The notes beneath the pieces were generated by a model, which worked only from the letters and a program-made list of their open reading frames with translations, did no database searches and had not been told where the DNA came from. Made by a program: the position numbers and the translations under genes. A stretch of 64,000 bases of DNA, taken from assembly GCA_013398015.1 (NCBI GenBank), contig VZRR01011616.1:463082-527081 (forward strand). The letters run 5' to 3'. Source of the DNA: Oreocharis arfaki (lineage: Eukaryota; Chordata; Aves; Passeriformes; Paramythiidae). Below are positions 49,900 through 60,700 of this stretch, in pieces (position 1 is the first letter of the stretch; each line of letters starts with the position of its first letter).

Positions 49900-52800
49900 C
49901 AAAATGACCTTCCAAAATTTTGAGATAGAAGTATTACATTTCATGAAGCATTGTCAATCTTTGGAACTTCCTACATAAATGTCCAGCATTCTTGCCTTAG
50001 GTTCTCAGTGTAGTTTTTGGTGTGTAAAATCTGGTGGTTTTCTTGTGACAGCATTGTTGGAGAAAAAATGTAAGTAAAGGAAAAGGGGATCCATTTAAAG
50101 AAAATTCTCTTTACTGACCTTGTAGTATTTTTGATTAACACTGATAAATAAAAAAAAGTATCTTTTGAGCTATTAGGATGTTCTCGCATGTATGACAGCA
50201 TTGACTTACTTCAGCAGGTGCTGGTACAGATTTCTTGACTTGAACATTTCCTTCCTAACTGATGCAAAAGTGACAGAGATTTCATTTTTCTTAAATTAAT
50301 TGTTCTACAGTAAGTGATAGTATAATGCTCTGAATTAAAAAGGCACACAACAAGTTCAGGCTGTTGTTCCAAAGAGGCAATTTCCCCCAGGAGAAGAGAG
50401 TGAAACCTTTGTAGAGCCTTGCAGCTACTGTCTTTGCAAAAATGTTAGTGTAAGAAAGATACAGCCAGTAGTGACAAATGCCTTTCTGCCTTCTCCTGCC
50501 ATGAATTCAAAAAAATCCCCACTCACCACTTTTGAGAGTACCAGAAAGCTGCTGGGATGCACAAGATTGTGTAACGATGATGAATCACTGCCACTAGTGT
50601 GGTCCACTCTTTTTCATGGCTGTCTAAATAGGAAACCAGTTTTTATTTTCAGCAAGTCAGAGGAATGTGGTTGAATTCAACAGTTTTCTGATTCCTGTCT
50701 GGGTGAAATGTATGCTTGAGATGCTTCTCAGGCACATTAGGAAAACTGAATCGATTGACAGCAGACTTAACTTCCCTGTAAAAAATTTTTGCCCTGAAAA
50801 AATTGTAGAGCTTCAGTAACTGAAAAAAATGGCATAAAATCATGCCATATCACAAGAAATAGGGAATTTAATATTCCAGGAGAAGTTGGGAGAAATTAAT
50901 TGTCAAACTCAGAGAATACAGGCTGGTACCATGGAGCTGGGCTTACAGTAAGGAATTAACAAATCTCAGAGTAGTAAATAAATAGAGTAGTAAATTTTAA
51001 AAGTACTGTGCAAGTAAGGAAGAAAATGGAAGTGACAATAAGAGCACTGTATGTATGCTAAAGGTATTACGAATCCATGCGAACTTCCAATTGTTTTTGG
51101 CTCTCATTCATATTCCTGCATACTCAATGAGTTTTCTGCTTATTTGTTAGTAAAAGGAATCTTCTGAGTTGCTTGTATCTGCAAGTCTCCTCAGATACTT
51201 TTGTCACAAGACCTAAAATGTGTTGCTTAATTTCACACAATTTCAGTGTTGTTACAAGACCTAAAATACACAAATTCATGGTTCTTAATTTCACATTATT
51301 TCAGTGTATAGTCAGCCTTTGTGCAAGGTTCTGGTCCTCCTCAACTTTGACTGATGATTTGCCAGGCACCATCATGCCAAGTTCTTCACTGAAGCTCTGT
51401 TCGATATTCAGGTTGTTGCACTACCTGTATTTTCACTAAAAATTGGTTACTAGAGAAAAGCATCGAGTTGTTTCATGGCAGCTTGCATTTGATGCCTGCA
51501 TGTTATATTAACCCCATTTTATGCTTATATTTGTTGTTCTTTCCTTTAGAATTCCTCAGCCTAATACACTGATGTTTGTGCATGTATTTTCTCTTCTTTT
51601 GTCTGGAGATCTGCAGATGAAATATGCTGGTGACACAGAGACACCTTTACAAAGCAGTGAATATTTTGAAATGTAAAATCGGCAGCAATATGCACTTTGA
51701 CCCCAAATTTAAGCTCATGTTTTCAACATGTTTGTTTGTTTGTTTTCAAAAAAATTGAGAGTTGGTAAATACATTGGGGCATTTCCCATTTTTAAGAAAG
51801 CTTATAAATTGCTATAATGTAAAGATAGCAGAGGCTTAGTAAGGATCTCAATTCATTTGTTATCTGTTTTACTGGTGTAATTGGTATAACTCCACTTTGG
51901 AGATATATCATAGTCATCCTTTGATGGTTTTTTTCTTTATCTCTATTACAGATTCTTGAGGAAGCGGTAAGTTGATCCTCTTTCTAGGTCTTATGCCAAC
52001 AGTCCCATCCAACTTTAAAATTGTGTACAGTAATAATCAACTAGTAATGTAGCATATTGCATTGCATTTCTTTCTATGTATACCAGGAAAGCTTTTAATA
52101 ATCAGTCAGTAATAATCAGTTAAAAAAGATGTCAGCACCTACCAGTTTCAGCCATATATTTTATTAAGCATATGAAGTATCACAATAATTTTCACATTTA
52201 CTAATCTGTTATGATACAAATTCATACCATCCACAGTCAAAAGACCACATAGGGATTAAAAACACCCTAATTTCAAGACTTAGGAGAGGATAAATCCAAA
52301 TCACATATCCCACATAAAACAACAGTTTCATAAAACACAAATGGCTACTACAATTATACTTAAGTTTCTCGTACATTTTTTCAGCAAATTATCATTTTCC
52401 AGTAGCAGTTCAATGGTGCAAGCAATACATGAAAATACATTTTTCTTCTTTCTATATGCACTTCTACCCAGAATTAATAATTGGTTGAACTTCAAATTAT
52501 TTAGACCATCCTCAAAGAAAGACTTGATCTGCACTGGGAGTTTGTTGTATAGTACACAGACTTAAAAGCCTATTCTTTTTTAAATTGAAGATTGATAATG
52601 AAAATTAGCATCCCTTACCCGTGGAAGACCTCTTTGCCTAATAATTTATTCACGGCTGTTCTACCAAAAACCTCCCTTTTGACAGTAAGGCGCATGAATA
52701 GCTGGTAAGAAATATCAAGTTGTTTTTACTTTTCCAAATGATTGCTTTAAGATGACACTGCCCTAAAAATCTGGGGTATCACTGGCCATCATTGTGCCAT

Positions 52801-53640
52801 TAATATCTATTGTTCAATAATTGTTTCAATAAGCAATACATAATAGAATCAGTCCATGCAGTGTGAACTTACAGCTTTCTCACAGGTCTTTTGCCTTAAA
52901 AACAGATTCTTGTATCTCGTTGGAAATGACTACCTCTCCCAGGGTAGATTAAGTATCCATGTGAAGTCCAGAGAAATATTACAAGATACCATGGTATATT
53001 CTGGATGTCAAATGCAGTAAAACATATCTTTTAATATTCTGTGAAACTCAGTACTAGAGTTGTTTTTGCCATTGTTTATTTCCTCCCTCGAAAAGCTGTT
53101 TCTTTTCTCTGGTCCTGTAACTAGACAAGGAGATAGAGACATAAGTAATACCCTGACACTTCTGCCAGTGCCTAGAACACCATGGATGCTTCAGACATGC
53201 ATGTCATAGAGTTGCCACTATTACAGTACCAGGACACAGATGTCTGAGTTGCCTCTCCATCTTGGAGATCGTTTAAATCTGTACCTATAAGCAGCCTACC
53301 ATATCGATTATGCTGGCAATATAAAAAAGGAATTCACTCTCTCATGGAGAAACTTTTTAATTGTTTAAATTGATTTCACCAGAAAATAACCAAATTATTC
53401 CAATCAATGCAACACTGTCCTTGAAAAGAGGAATTTGTACATTCCTGAATCATTTAAAATATTTTTCATATGGAATACATGCAGTTAGCCTTTGGAGTTT
53501 GAATTCTTTGCAAATGCATTTCTGCATACCTCCAGTCTGCTTTCATATATTGTGCCCTGAAATAACACTAAAGAATTGCTTTCATTCAGGACCGTTAGTT
53601 AAAAATGGAAGCCACAAATCCTGATCCCCTCTCTGATTAA
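49900..53640. other. Intergenic, unassigned
   Basis: About 3.7 kb of AT-rich unique sequence. It contains the imperfect tandem duplication at 51203-51309 and TTTG repeats at about 51729. No gene recognised. Confidence 0.5.
51203..51309 (+). repeat. Imperfect tandem duplication, two units of 48 and 59 bp
   Basis: Unit 1 (51203-51250) and unit 2 (51251-51309) share ACAAGACCTAAAAT, CTTAATTTCACA and ATTTCAGTGT in the same order. Unit 2 has about 11 extra bases in the middle. A local duplication of non-simple sequence; not a known repeat family that I recognise. Confidence 0.85.
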
Positions 53641-53649
53641 GAATAATTG

Positions 53650-54680
53650 TCATAAGTGACCCCAAATGATCATCTATCCCAGTGTCCTGTCTCCAACAAA
53701 TAATGGATGCTCTAGAAAGAGTAGGACGGGAAAAGTACATCACAGAATTTTCTGAAATCTGTTATTAGCATAGCAAATCTGAGCAAGAGATAGCAAATTT
53801 TTGTGGCTCAATTCTCAGTGATCTTACATGAATTTTCCACTTGTTCTTAAAAGGCATGTAAAATTTTATCACCCTGAACATCTTGCAACAGTGAAATCAG
53901 TAGTGTGCTATGCAAAGTATCCAATCCTTCTGTTTACTTTGAACCTGTCTGAAGACTCCCAGTTCTGGTATTAAGAAAAAGAATGAGTAGGTGTGCCTCT
54001 GCCTCCTTCTCCAGGTTTCTCACAATTTTGTAAACTTGTGTCGTGTATCTCTGTATATCCTTGCTTAGACTATTGAATTGCTACTTGTACAGAAGATGTG
54101 CCTTTGATTATCGCATCTGATTCTCTCTATATCCTGACAATTTTAATGTATCTCAGGTATACTTCAGGCGTGAGGAACTCTCATGTCTCCTTAGTGTATT
54201 CCTGTTTCCTTTAGATTTAAAGAGGGACAGGGTATTCGCTGTTATGCTCTCTGTTATTTTGCCAATAATTTTTCTTTTTTCACAGCTAATGGCTAATAAA
54301 CCAACATTTTCTTAGTGCTATCTGCCGTAACTTAAGAATCCAAAGTTTATGCCCTATCATTATGTATATAAAATCAGAACTATTTTCTCCATGCATAGCA
54401 GTTTGTATATGTCAATAATGAATTTCTCTTTCCGTTTTATTGTCTTGTAACTCAGTGTGGATGTCTTTCAGCAGCTCCCAATATCTTGGCCGTTCTTTTT
54501 TGTTAGTCTGAAAGACTTAATATTAGCTAACATTTGTCACTTTCCTGACTGTATCTCACCTTTTGTGTATCACAATTACGAATTCCTGGAACACCCAAAC
54601 CCATCCCTTTGGCACTCTGATTTGAAAATTTGCCATTTATTCCTATCGCTTCTTCCTTCTTTCCATCCATAGTCTGTTTT
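53650..54680 (-). mobile_element. Ancient CR1-type LINE, diverged
   Basis: Minus-oriented old CR1. On the + strand the order of fragments (about 53677 atcccagtgtcctgtctcc, about 53830 tgaattttccacttgttct, about 54006 tctccaggtttctcacaatt, about 54578 gaattcctggaacac, about 54626 tttgaaaatttgccatttat) follows the reverse complement of ORF2/3'-UTR text known from CR1 copies of turtles and crocodilians. Heavily mutated, so it likely predates the bird radiation. Confidence 0.68.
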
Positions 54681-54689
54681 CTCCAATGG

Positions 54690-56250
54690 CACTTGGACTG
54701 TGCTTTTGTAGAGAAGCGTCCAAGCCCTGTGTCTTATTTGACACTTCAGGAGCCTTACATTGGTTGCTGCTGTATAACATAACTTTCTCCATGTGCCATT
54801 TTGCAGCTGACCTTTTTTTGGTACACAGATGTGAATTTGAATCCTTTTGAGTTGAGGTAATCTTGAACTTGTTTCCTTCCAGGGTTCTGATTGCTCCAGC
54901 TATTAGGCTTTTCTTCATGGGCTGTGCCAGTGACCACGTTGTATAAGCAAATAGGCAAGATCACTGATTCTTTAAACAAACGAGTTACATACTTTTATAT
55001 GTCCAGAACAGACACCTGTATGCCATAATTTTTTGTCTTTATCATTAGATATCCAAAATTAAACCTGGTTTGTCTAACTAAAGATGGTTAATCTAACCAT
55101 ATATTCAGCAAAGCTCCAGAAGATGAGGTTAAATTTTTCCAAACTGAAACTATTACATATTTCCAGCACTTACAAGGATGGCTATATCTTAAAACAGACT
55201 TGAAGAATAATGATTTAAAATAAAGTCTTACAATAAAGAGAAAAATCTGATACCACAAGAAGCAGCAGCAAAATTCCAAGCATATTTGCTGTATCAATTT
55301 TTGTGAGAGAGGCTTCAGAATTGGATCAATGGAGTCCAGAATTTCAGTTATAACTCTGGTTGTTGCAGCATAGCAGGTATCACTGAGTTTCAGAAATGAA
55401 AACTGCTGTCATATTTAGACCATAAGCCACATTAATTCTAAGAGTCTTAACTGCATTTGCTTTTCTTTCTTGATTTGCATGCCCTATGGACTTAAATACA
55501 CAGAGCAATGCCTTGGTTATGAATAGTTTCCCACAGGTAAAAATAGCAATCACTATATTACCTAGCCACAGTAAACCAGAAGCATACTGAAGTGAGATGA
55601 ATGCCTTTTCTTAGGCCCCCATTCTTCTAGTACTAAATTTTACTTCTCTACCTTTGGCAGTCTGACGATATGAAGATTAAGCTTGCTTGTCCTCCTTGCA
55701 TCTGTTTCTTCTGCTTACAAACACCCCCCCTGTACCCACTCAGTAAAGACTCAGCTGCCTTTTCTGTGCAGAACACATGTGCATTTTAATCTGAAGACAA
55801 GCTGTTTCTGCGTGAGGTGCCCTGGTACAGCAGACAGACAAAATCCAGCAGCTGGCACGAGGCTGTTTCCCTCTTTTATTTGTCAAGTGAAAAACCTTAC
55901 CCTTCACCAGTTTACACCTGCTTTTCACCTTGGAGGAAATTGTGCTATTTCATTTCTCCACATATTGTACTATCATCTGGTTTTAAGCAGCACTGGGATT
56001 GGATTTATTTATATATTTGGATTGTTGGTTGTTGGTACAAAATTTATGTACCAACATTTATGTAACATTGCAAAGGCTATGTTTAGAGATGAAGTACATA
56101 AGAATAAGGAAAAATAGATTTATAAATGATTTAGAAAATACTACTTGAACAGTTAATTCCCGCCCCCCCCCCNGATAATCTGAAATTAGCAGGTTCTAAC
56201 CCCCTAAAATTTTCACTGTACAAATCACAGAAAATATCACCGTCTTTAGT
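54690..56250. other. Intergenic, unassigned
   Basis: About 1.5 kb, AT-rich. It contains a poly-C run at about 56163-56172 broken by a single N at 56173, a sequencing or assembly weak point. No gene or repeat family recognised. Confidence 0.5.
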
Positions 56251-56640
56251 TCTTAAAAAGTGTAGGCCACTGCGCTGGGAGTCACACTAGGCTGTCTGGG
56301 CGACTGACCCATGGCCTAAACTCCCCACTCCCTAATGCCCCTGTGGTGGGGAAAACCTGCTGCACACAGCGCCCATGTGTGCAAATTGCTGTGCACCCCG
56401 CAATTCGCTGGGTACCCCACAAATCCCCGTGTACCCCGCCGTCCCGGCGTGTCCCCCTGGGCGATGGGCGAGGGCGCGGCCCTCAGCCCCCTGCGCCGGG
56501 CACCCTGCCTCTGCTGCCGCGACACCTGCCCCGACTGCCCCGGGGCAAAGGCGGCGGGAGCCTCCTGCTTACACCTCGCCGCGACATCCAGACAGGCCTC
56601 CTCACACCAAATAAAGCTTTCCCGCAAAGAAATTTAGAAG
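56250..56640 (+). other. Isolated GC-rich island ending in a polyadenylation signal
   Basis: About 390 bp with sharp edges, GC- and CpG-rich within AT-rich sequence. A canonical AATAAA lies at 56610-56615 on the + strand just before GC content drops. Open frames run through it in several phases, as GC-rich DNA tends to give; none resembles a known protein. It could be an orphan CpG island, an unrecognised LTR (TGTAGGCC at about 56262 would be a start) or a noncoding transcript end. Identity unresolved. Confidence 0.5.
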
Positions 56641-57189
56641 GTCATCCAGAATCTTAAAACTGACCAGAATCCTTTGAATAATTCCCAGGAGGATTACCTG
56701 GGAATCCCTGTTCCAGGATTGCCTCTAACCCCTTTGACTGATGTAAGGGGAAAACTCAGATTCCTTAAGACGTGCTTTGGAGTCCTACACAGCAGTTACA
56801 TCAAGTACATTGGAATATATTTAAGTACATATAGAACTAATACACAACTAGTGCTATTCATGATTTATTTGGCAGACTGCTTTTTTTATGAGCAACTTGG
56901 TTTTAGCAGTGGAAATACCAATTTGGATCCCTGCCTAACATGGAAAACAACAGAGTAAAGAAAATGTGAAGCACTTTTTCTTTTTTCTTCCTCTTTTTTG
57001 TTTGTTTGTTTGTTTGGGGTTTTTTAAATAATTTCTTTTGGCTCAGTTTATCTGGTTGCAATAATTTCGAGGCAATTCCCCTTCCAGACTGATTCACAAA
57101 CCATGATACAATATGTCTCATCAGCATAACATTATTAGTATTTTTTAGCCAATAGGAATTCTATAATTTTTGAAATTAAGGTGCAAACC

Positions 57190-57620
57190 CGCCTAGAGGA
57201 GAGGGAACAACTGGAAATTCAACAGTTCTAGGGGAATTTCAAGTGGTCGAACAGACCCCACGAGTGTGCGTGGGGAAAAATTTGGACGGACGGCATTCAG
57301 GGCCAAACAGGTTTGCTTTCCCCAGCAAATTTCTGTGGCACCAAGAAGGATCTGCCTGTCACAGGATATCCTTCCCCAGAGGCGGGGCCTGCGACCTGGC
57401 GTCTCGGGCCACTGCAGGTGCGCCGGCATGAGGGGATAAAACCCCGGCAGCAGGTGCGATCCAGCACACATTGAAACTGGCAAAACTGCAACTGCCTTCA
57501 GTGGGATCGGGTTCCGAGCCGGTGCCCTCTTCTCACACCCGAACGACGGCTCTTCTCCCGTGAGCTGCGGGAAGTGCCTCCGTAGCAGGCAATTTACCTG
57601 TGAGAGGTTTCTTCCCCTTT
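57190..57620. promoter_or_regulatory. GC-rich island with a TATA-like box
   Basis: GC-elevated block downstream (3') of FOXB2. A TATA-like GATAAAAC at about 57435-57442 sits in a GC-rich setting on the + strand, 30 bp before a run that could serve as a start site. This is composition and motif evidence only; no transcript is visible. It could equally be a FOXB2 3' enhancer. Confidence 0.35.
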
Positions 57621-58945
57621 CTTCCCCTTGTCCTGCCGCCGAGAAAATGTTTGGATGCTTCTGTCATTTTGGGGAGAGGGAGCGAAAACTTATGCTACGA
57701 GCACAGGTTTCTTAACCAATGTGAAAGGCGAGTATTTTAAATAGCAGCACCAGCAGAAGCAAATGGATGGATTGGCTTTAATGAGCATTGGTGTACAGCA
57801 GGGCAGACAGGGTACGGGAGCAATCACTCACAAACCAGCCGGGAATCATCAGCCCAGCACGTCGCTCTCTGGCTTGTGATCTCTGACTTCTGATACCTCT
57901 GCACAGACTCCTCGTCTGTCGGAAGGCTGTTTTCAGTAAAGTGCTTTTCCCGAATAACTTTTTAACCATTTTCCTCTTGTCTTCCCCCACTTTCCCCCAC
58001 CTCTTTCACTCCCCGCCCTCCCCCCTTCCCCCGCAAGTTTTTGTGTTCACATTCACGTGGAAGAAACGCCAAGCAACACATACGAAATAGTGGTGTCTGT
58101 GAGCGGTGAAAGGTGATGTGAAAAGCACAATCTACGAATCGCCGGGCTCGTCTTATTTTAGTGAGAGGCTAGGGAATTCGGATACTCACACACAGTTTGA
58201 AAGGCCACGTCACGCTTCAGTCCCTTCTAAGGTACTGTAGGGTGGATTATAAAAGTGCGAAGGGGAAGCGCAAGTGATCGTCAGTTAAAGGAACCCTTCG
58301 CCGTCAGTGCCGTTGTCACTTAAATTCCCGCTACTTAATCGACCTATTTAACGATTAATCTTTAAACAGCAAGCATTACACGTCCTGGGGCCCCGGAAGT
58401 AGCCAGGGTCTAGGGTAACCCCTTTGCCCACCTCTTTCGTAGCAAGAGCTACAGGACGGTGGAGCAGAGGTTTCCTGTCTCTCGTGGAGGAGGGAGAAGC
58501 AGACTTCAGCAGGGGTTTTATCCTTCTGCTCTCCCCATTCGCCGGCCGACTGCAGCACATCTTTCGAGCTCGGGTTTCGTGGGGCCTCGGGGATGACTGC
58601 CCCGGGATAGGAGCTCGGCGGGGAGCCCAGTCTGCATGGCCGCCCCGTGCCTCAGGCCGGCGGGGTGTCGGGGAGAACTTCGCTCTCGGCCCTTTCGTCC
58701 GAGCCAGCCCCTTTGGCCTCGGCTGTGATTTTTCACATCGCCTCTCCGCCACTAATGACATTTAACGACGATAGAAGGTCTTACCTGCGACCTGGCTCTC
58801 AAATAATCTGATAGTACACGATACAGACACAGACACCAGCAGCGGTATAGTCATGAGATCGATCGGGTTTCCGCACGCATGCCCTGGATCCCCCTGTCCT
58901 CTCCCCCAGGAGCCTGGAGGCCTCTCTCCCCCCGACCCCTGCTCT
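57621..58945. other. FOXB2 3' flank, GC-rich in its right half
   Basis: No gene supported. It probably contains the FOXB2 3' UTR. On the minus strand an ATTAAA-type signal lies at about 57775-57780, but no canonical AATAAA lies closer to the stop codon. CpG-rich at about 58380-58760; the ORFs there (137 codons minus, 113 plus) match nothing known. Confidence 0.45.
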
Positions 58946-59965
58946 TTAGGAATGCACCAGGACGGAGTGGAGGGAGCTCTTGCCCTCGGGGTTGTTGCTC
59001 GTGGTCTGTTCCAGAAGCGATGCAGCAGCCGGGGAAGCGGCGGGGCAGATCTGCGAGGCGGCGACCGTCAGAGCAGGGATGGCCGAGGCAGAGGGCAACG
59101 CCGGCGCCGGCTTTATGGGCACCGGGACAGCGGGCATGGTCTGTGGCGGCGGGTGGCAGAGGGCCTTCACGGGCATGCCGAAGGGTCCGTAGTCGGGGGA
59201 CACGGGCACACCGGCCACGGAGTCCATCACCCCCACGTGCGGCCACACGGAGCTCACCACGCTGCTGAGCTGGCTGGGCACCGGGTAGCCCAGGTGGTGC
59301 ATAACCGAGGCCAGCGGCAGCCCGCCGGCTTGCAGCACACCCTTGTAATCTCTGCCGATGATGTTTTCGATGGCGAAGGGATGCTTGAAGCCCGAGGGCT
59401 GGCTGCTCCCATAGGGCGAGAACTGCGGCAGCCTTCCCACCGCGGCGGCGGCCGCGGCCGCAGCCACGGCCGCGTCGGAGCCCGCCAGCCCCGGCACCTT
59501 GCCCGGGGGAGGCGGCGGAGGCGGGTGCGGGTGGAAGTAGTGCACCATGTGCGGGGTGGGCGCCGGGGGCTTGCCGGGACCCCCGCCGCCCGCCCCGCCG
59601 CCGCCGCCGGGCAGGTGATGCTCGGGGCGCAGGACCTTGAAGCGCTTGCGGCGGCGGAGGAAGCTGCCGTTCTCAAACATGTCCCCGCAGTCCGGGTGCA
59701 ACGCCCAGAAGCTGCCTTTGCCCGGCTGGTCGGGTCGCCGCGGGATCTTGATGAAGCAGTCATTGAAGGAGAGGTTGTGGCGGAGGGAGTTCTGCCAGCG
59801 CTGGGTGTGCTCCCGGTAGTAAGGGAAGCGCTCCATAATGAACTTGTAGATGTCGCTCAGGGGCAGCATCTTCTCGGCCGAGTGCTGGATGGCCATGGCC
59901 GTCAGGGAGATGTAAGAGTAGGGCGGCTTCTGGTCGCTGTACGAACTCTTCCCCGGCCTGGGCAT
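58946..59965 (-). CDS. FOXB2: FOXB2, forkhead box B2 transcription factor, single exon
   Basis: Nuclear DNA-binding regulator of the forkhead family, expressed in the embryonic nervous system in vertebrates studied. 339 residues, intronless as in other vertebrates. The start is the methionine of MPRPGKSSYSDQKPPYSYIS, the invariant FOXB N-terminus, with G at -3; an in-frame upstream ATG at 60067 would add 34 residues unlike the family. Forkhead domain about residues 12-104: recognition helix NSLRHNLSFNDCF (59-71), basic wing RRRKRFK (104-110). Then a Gly tract (120-129), Pro tract (148-154), Ala tract (165-175), an EH1-like FAIENIIG (197-204), and a conserved C-terminus ending SLHSVLVHS. GRDYKGVLQAGGLPLASVMH separates it from FOXB1. 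Shorter than human FOXB2 (432 aa, from memory) because the His/Gln-rich linker is missing. Intact, stop TAA. Confidence 0.98.
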   Translation of the reverse strand: MPRPGKSSYSDQKPPYSYISLTAMAIQHSAEKMLPLSDIYKFIMERFPYYREHTQRWQNSLRHNLSFNDCFIKIPRRPDQPGKGSFWALHPDCGDMFENGSFLRRRKRFKVLRPEHHLPGGGGGAGGGGPGKPPAPTPHMVHYFHPHPPPPPPPGKVPGLAGSDAAVAAAAAAAAVGRLPQFSPYGSSQPSGFKHPFAIENIIGRDYKGVLQAGGLPLASVMHHLGYPVPSQLSSVVSSVWPHVGVMDSVAGVPVSPDYGPFGMPVKALCHPPPQTMPAVPVPIKPAPALPSASAIPALTVAASQICPAASPAAASLLEQTTSNNPEGKSSLHSVLVHS

Positions 59966-60700
59966 CGCCGCCCCGCCACAGCACTCCCGCGGCCGCACGA
60001 TCCCGCCTCTCCGGGTTGGGCACAGCTGAGTGCCGCGCACGGCGGGCTTAGGATCCGGGGACTTCACTGCCCTGCCCCGCCGCCGCCTCTACATCCTGGG
60101 CGCCACCTGCCCGGGCCACACGCGACAGCGACCGCCCCGCGGCCGGCCGGCGAGCTCCGTGCGCCGCTCCCTCCGGCAGCCTCTCCCCTCGGGACACGCT
60201 TGCCTCGCCGCCCCTCAGCTTGCGAGAAAGACAGCTGCCGCCCAGGCCGCAGGGTTTCGGGGGCTACGCGCCAGAGGGAGGTCCCGGCCCCCTCTGGCGT
60301 CCCGCTTTTCTCCTGGAGGCCGCTGAGTCTCCCGGGCTTCCCCCCTGCCGCCTGGCACACTCGGCTGGAGTTGATGCTCCTCAGGCACCAAGGGCTCGAG
60401 AGCATGAAATTACCTCGGACCTCAGCAGAGATGGCAAAGAAGGAAATAAAAACATCCCTCTCACCGCTCAGTCCGATGTCCCCTTAAAAGTTTGCGGCAG
60501 AGGCGAGCGCCGGGAGTCGGCGGGGAGAGGAGGTGAGCGGGGCGGCGACCGCCGTCGCTGTGGCGGGGCTTGTGCTCTCCGGCGCGGTTTTGTAATGGTG
60601 CCCGAGTCGGGAGACCCCCGCAGTTCCTGCTCTCTTGCTATCACATGACAGCCGCTTGGGGACTTGGCGTCTTATGTAAAAGGAGCGAGAAACGGCTCCC
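59966..60700 (-). promoter_or_regulatory. FOXB2: FOXB2 CpG-rich 5' flank, probable promoter and 5' UTR
   Basis: GC- and CpG-rich sequence directly upstream of the FOXB2 start, falling off at about 60700. On the minus strand a TATA-like TTTTACATAAGA lies at about 60670-60681, and an E-box-type TCATGTGA at about 60642-60649, both about 680-715 bp upstream of the ATG. Start site not provable from sequence. Confidence 0.5.

Noticed and set aside
58348..58761. 137-codon open frame in the FOXB2 3' flank
   Set aside because: GC-rich Arg/Pro/Ala composition with no conserved motif; may overlap the 3' UTR.
58946..59965. Identification as FOXB1
   Set aside because: The forkhead region reads QHSAEKMLPLSDIYKFIMER and the C-terminus GRDYKGVLQAGGLPLASVMH, as in FOXB2; FOXB1 has QSSPEKMLPLSEIYKFIMDR and a different tail.
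59966..60067. In-frame upstream ATG extending FOXB2 by 34 residues
   Set aside because: All known FOXB proteins begin at the MPRPGK methionine, and the extension shows no conserved pattern.
58853..60487. 544-codon open frame antisense to FOXB2
   Set aside because: It mirrors the FOXB2 coding strand in GC-rich DNA, where stops are rare. The product is Arg/Gly/Ala/His-rich and matches no family, whereas the minus strand encodes a textbook FOXB2.
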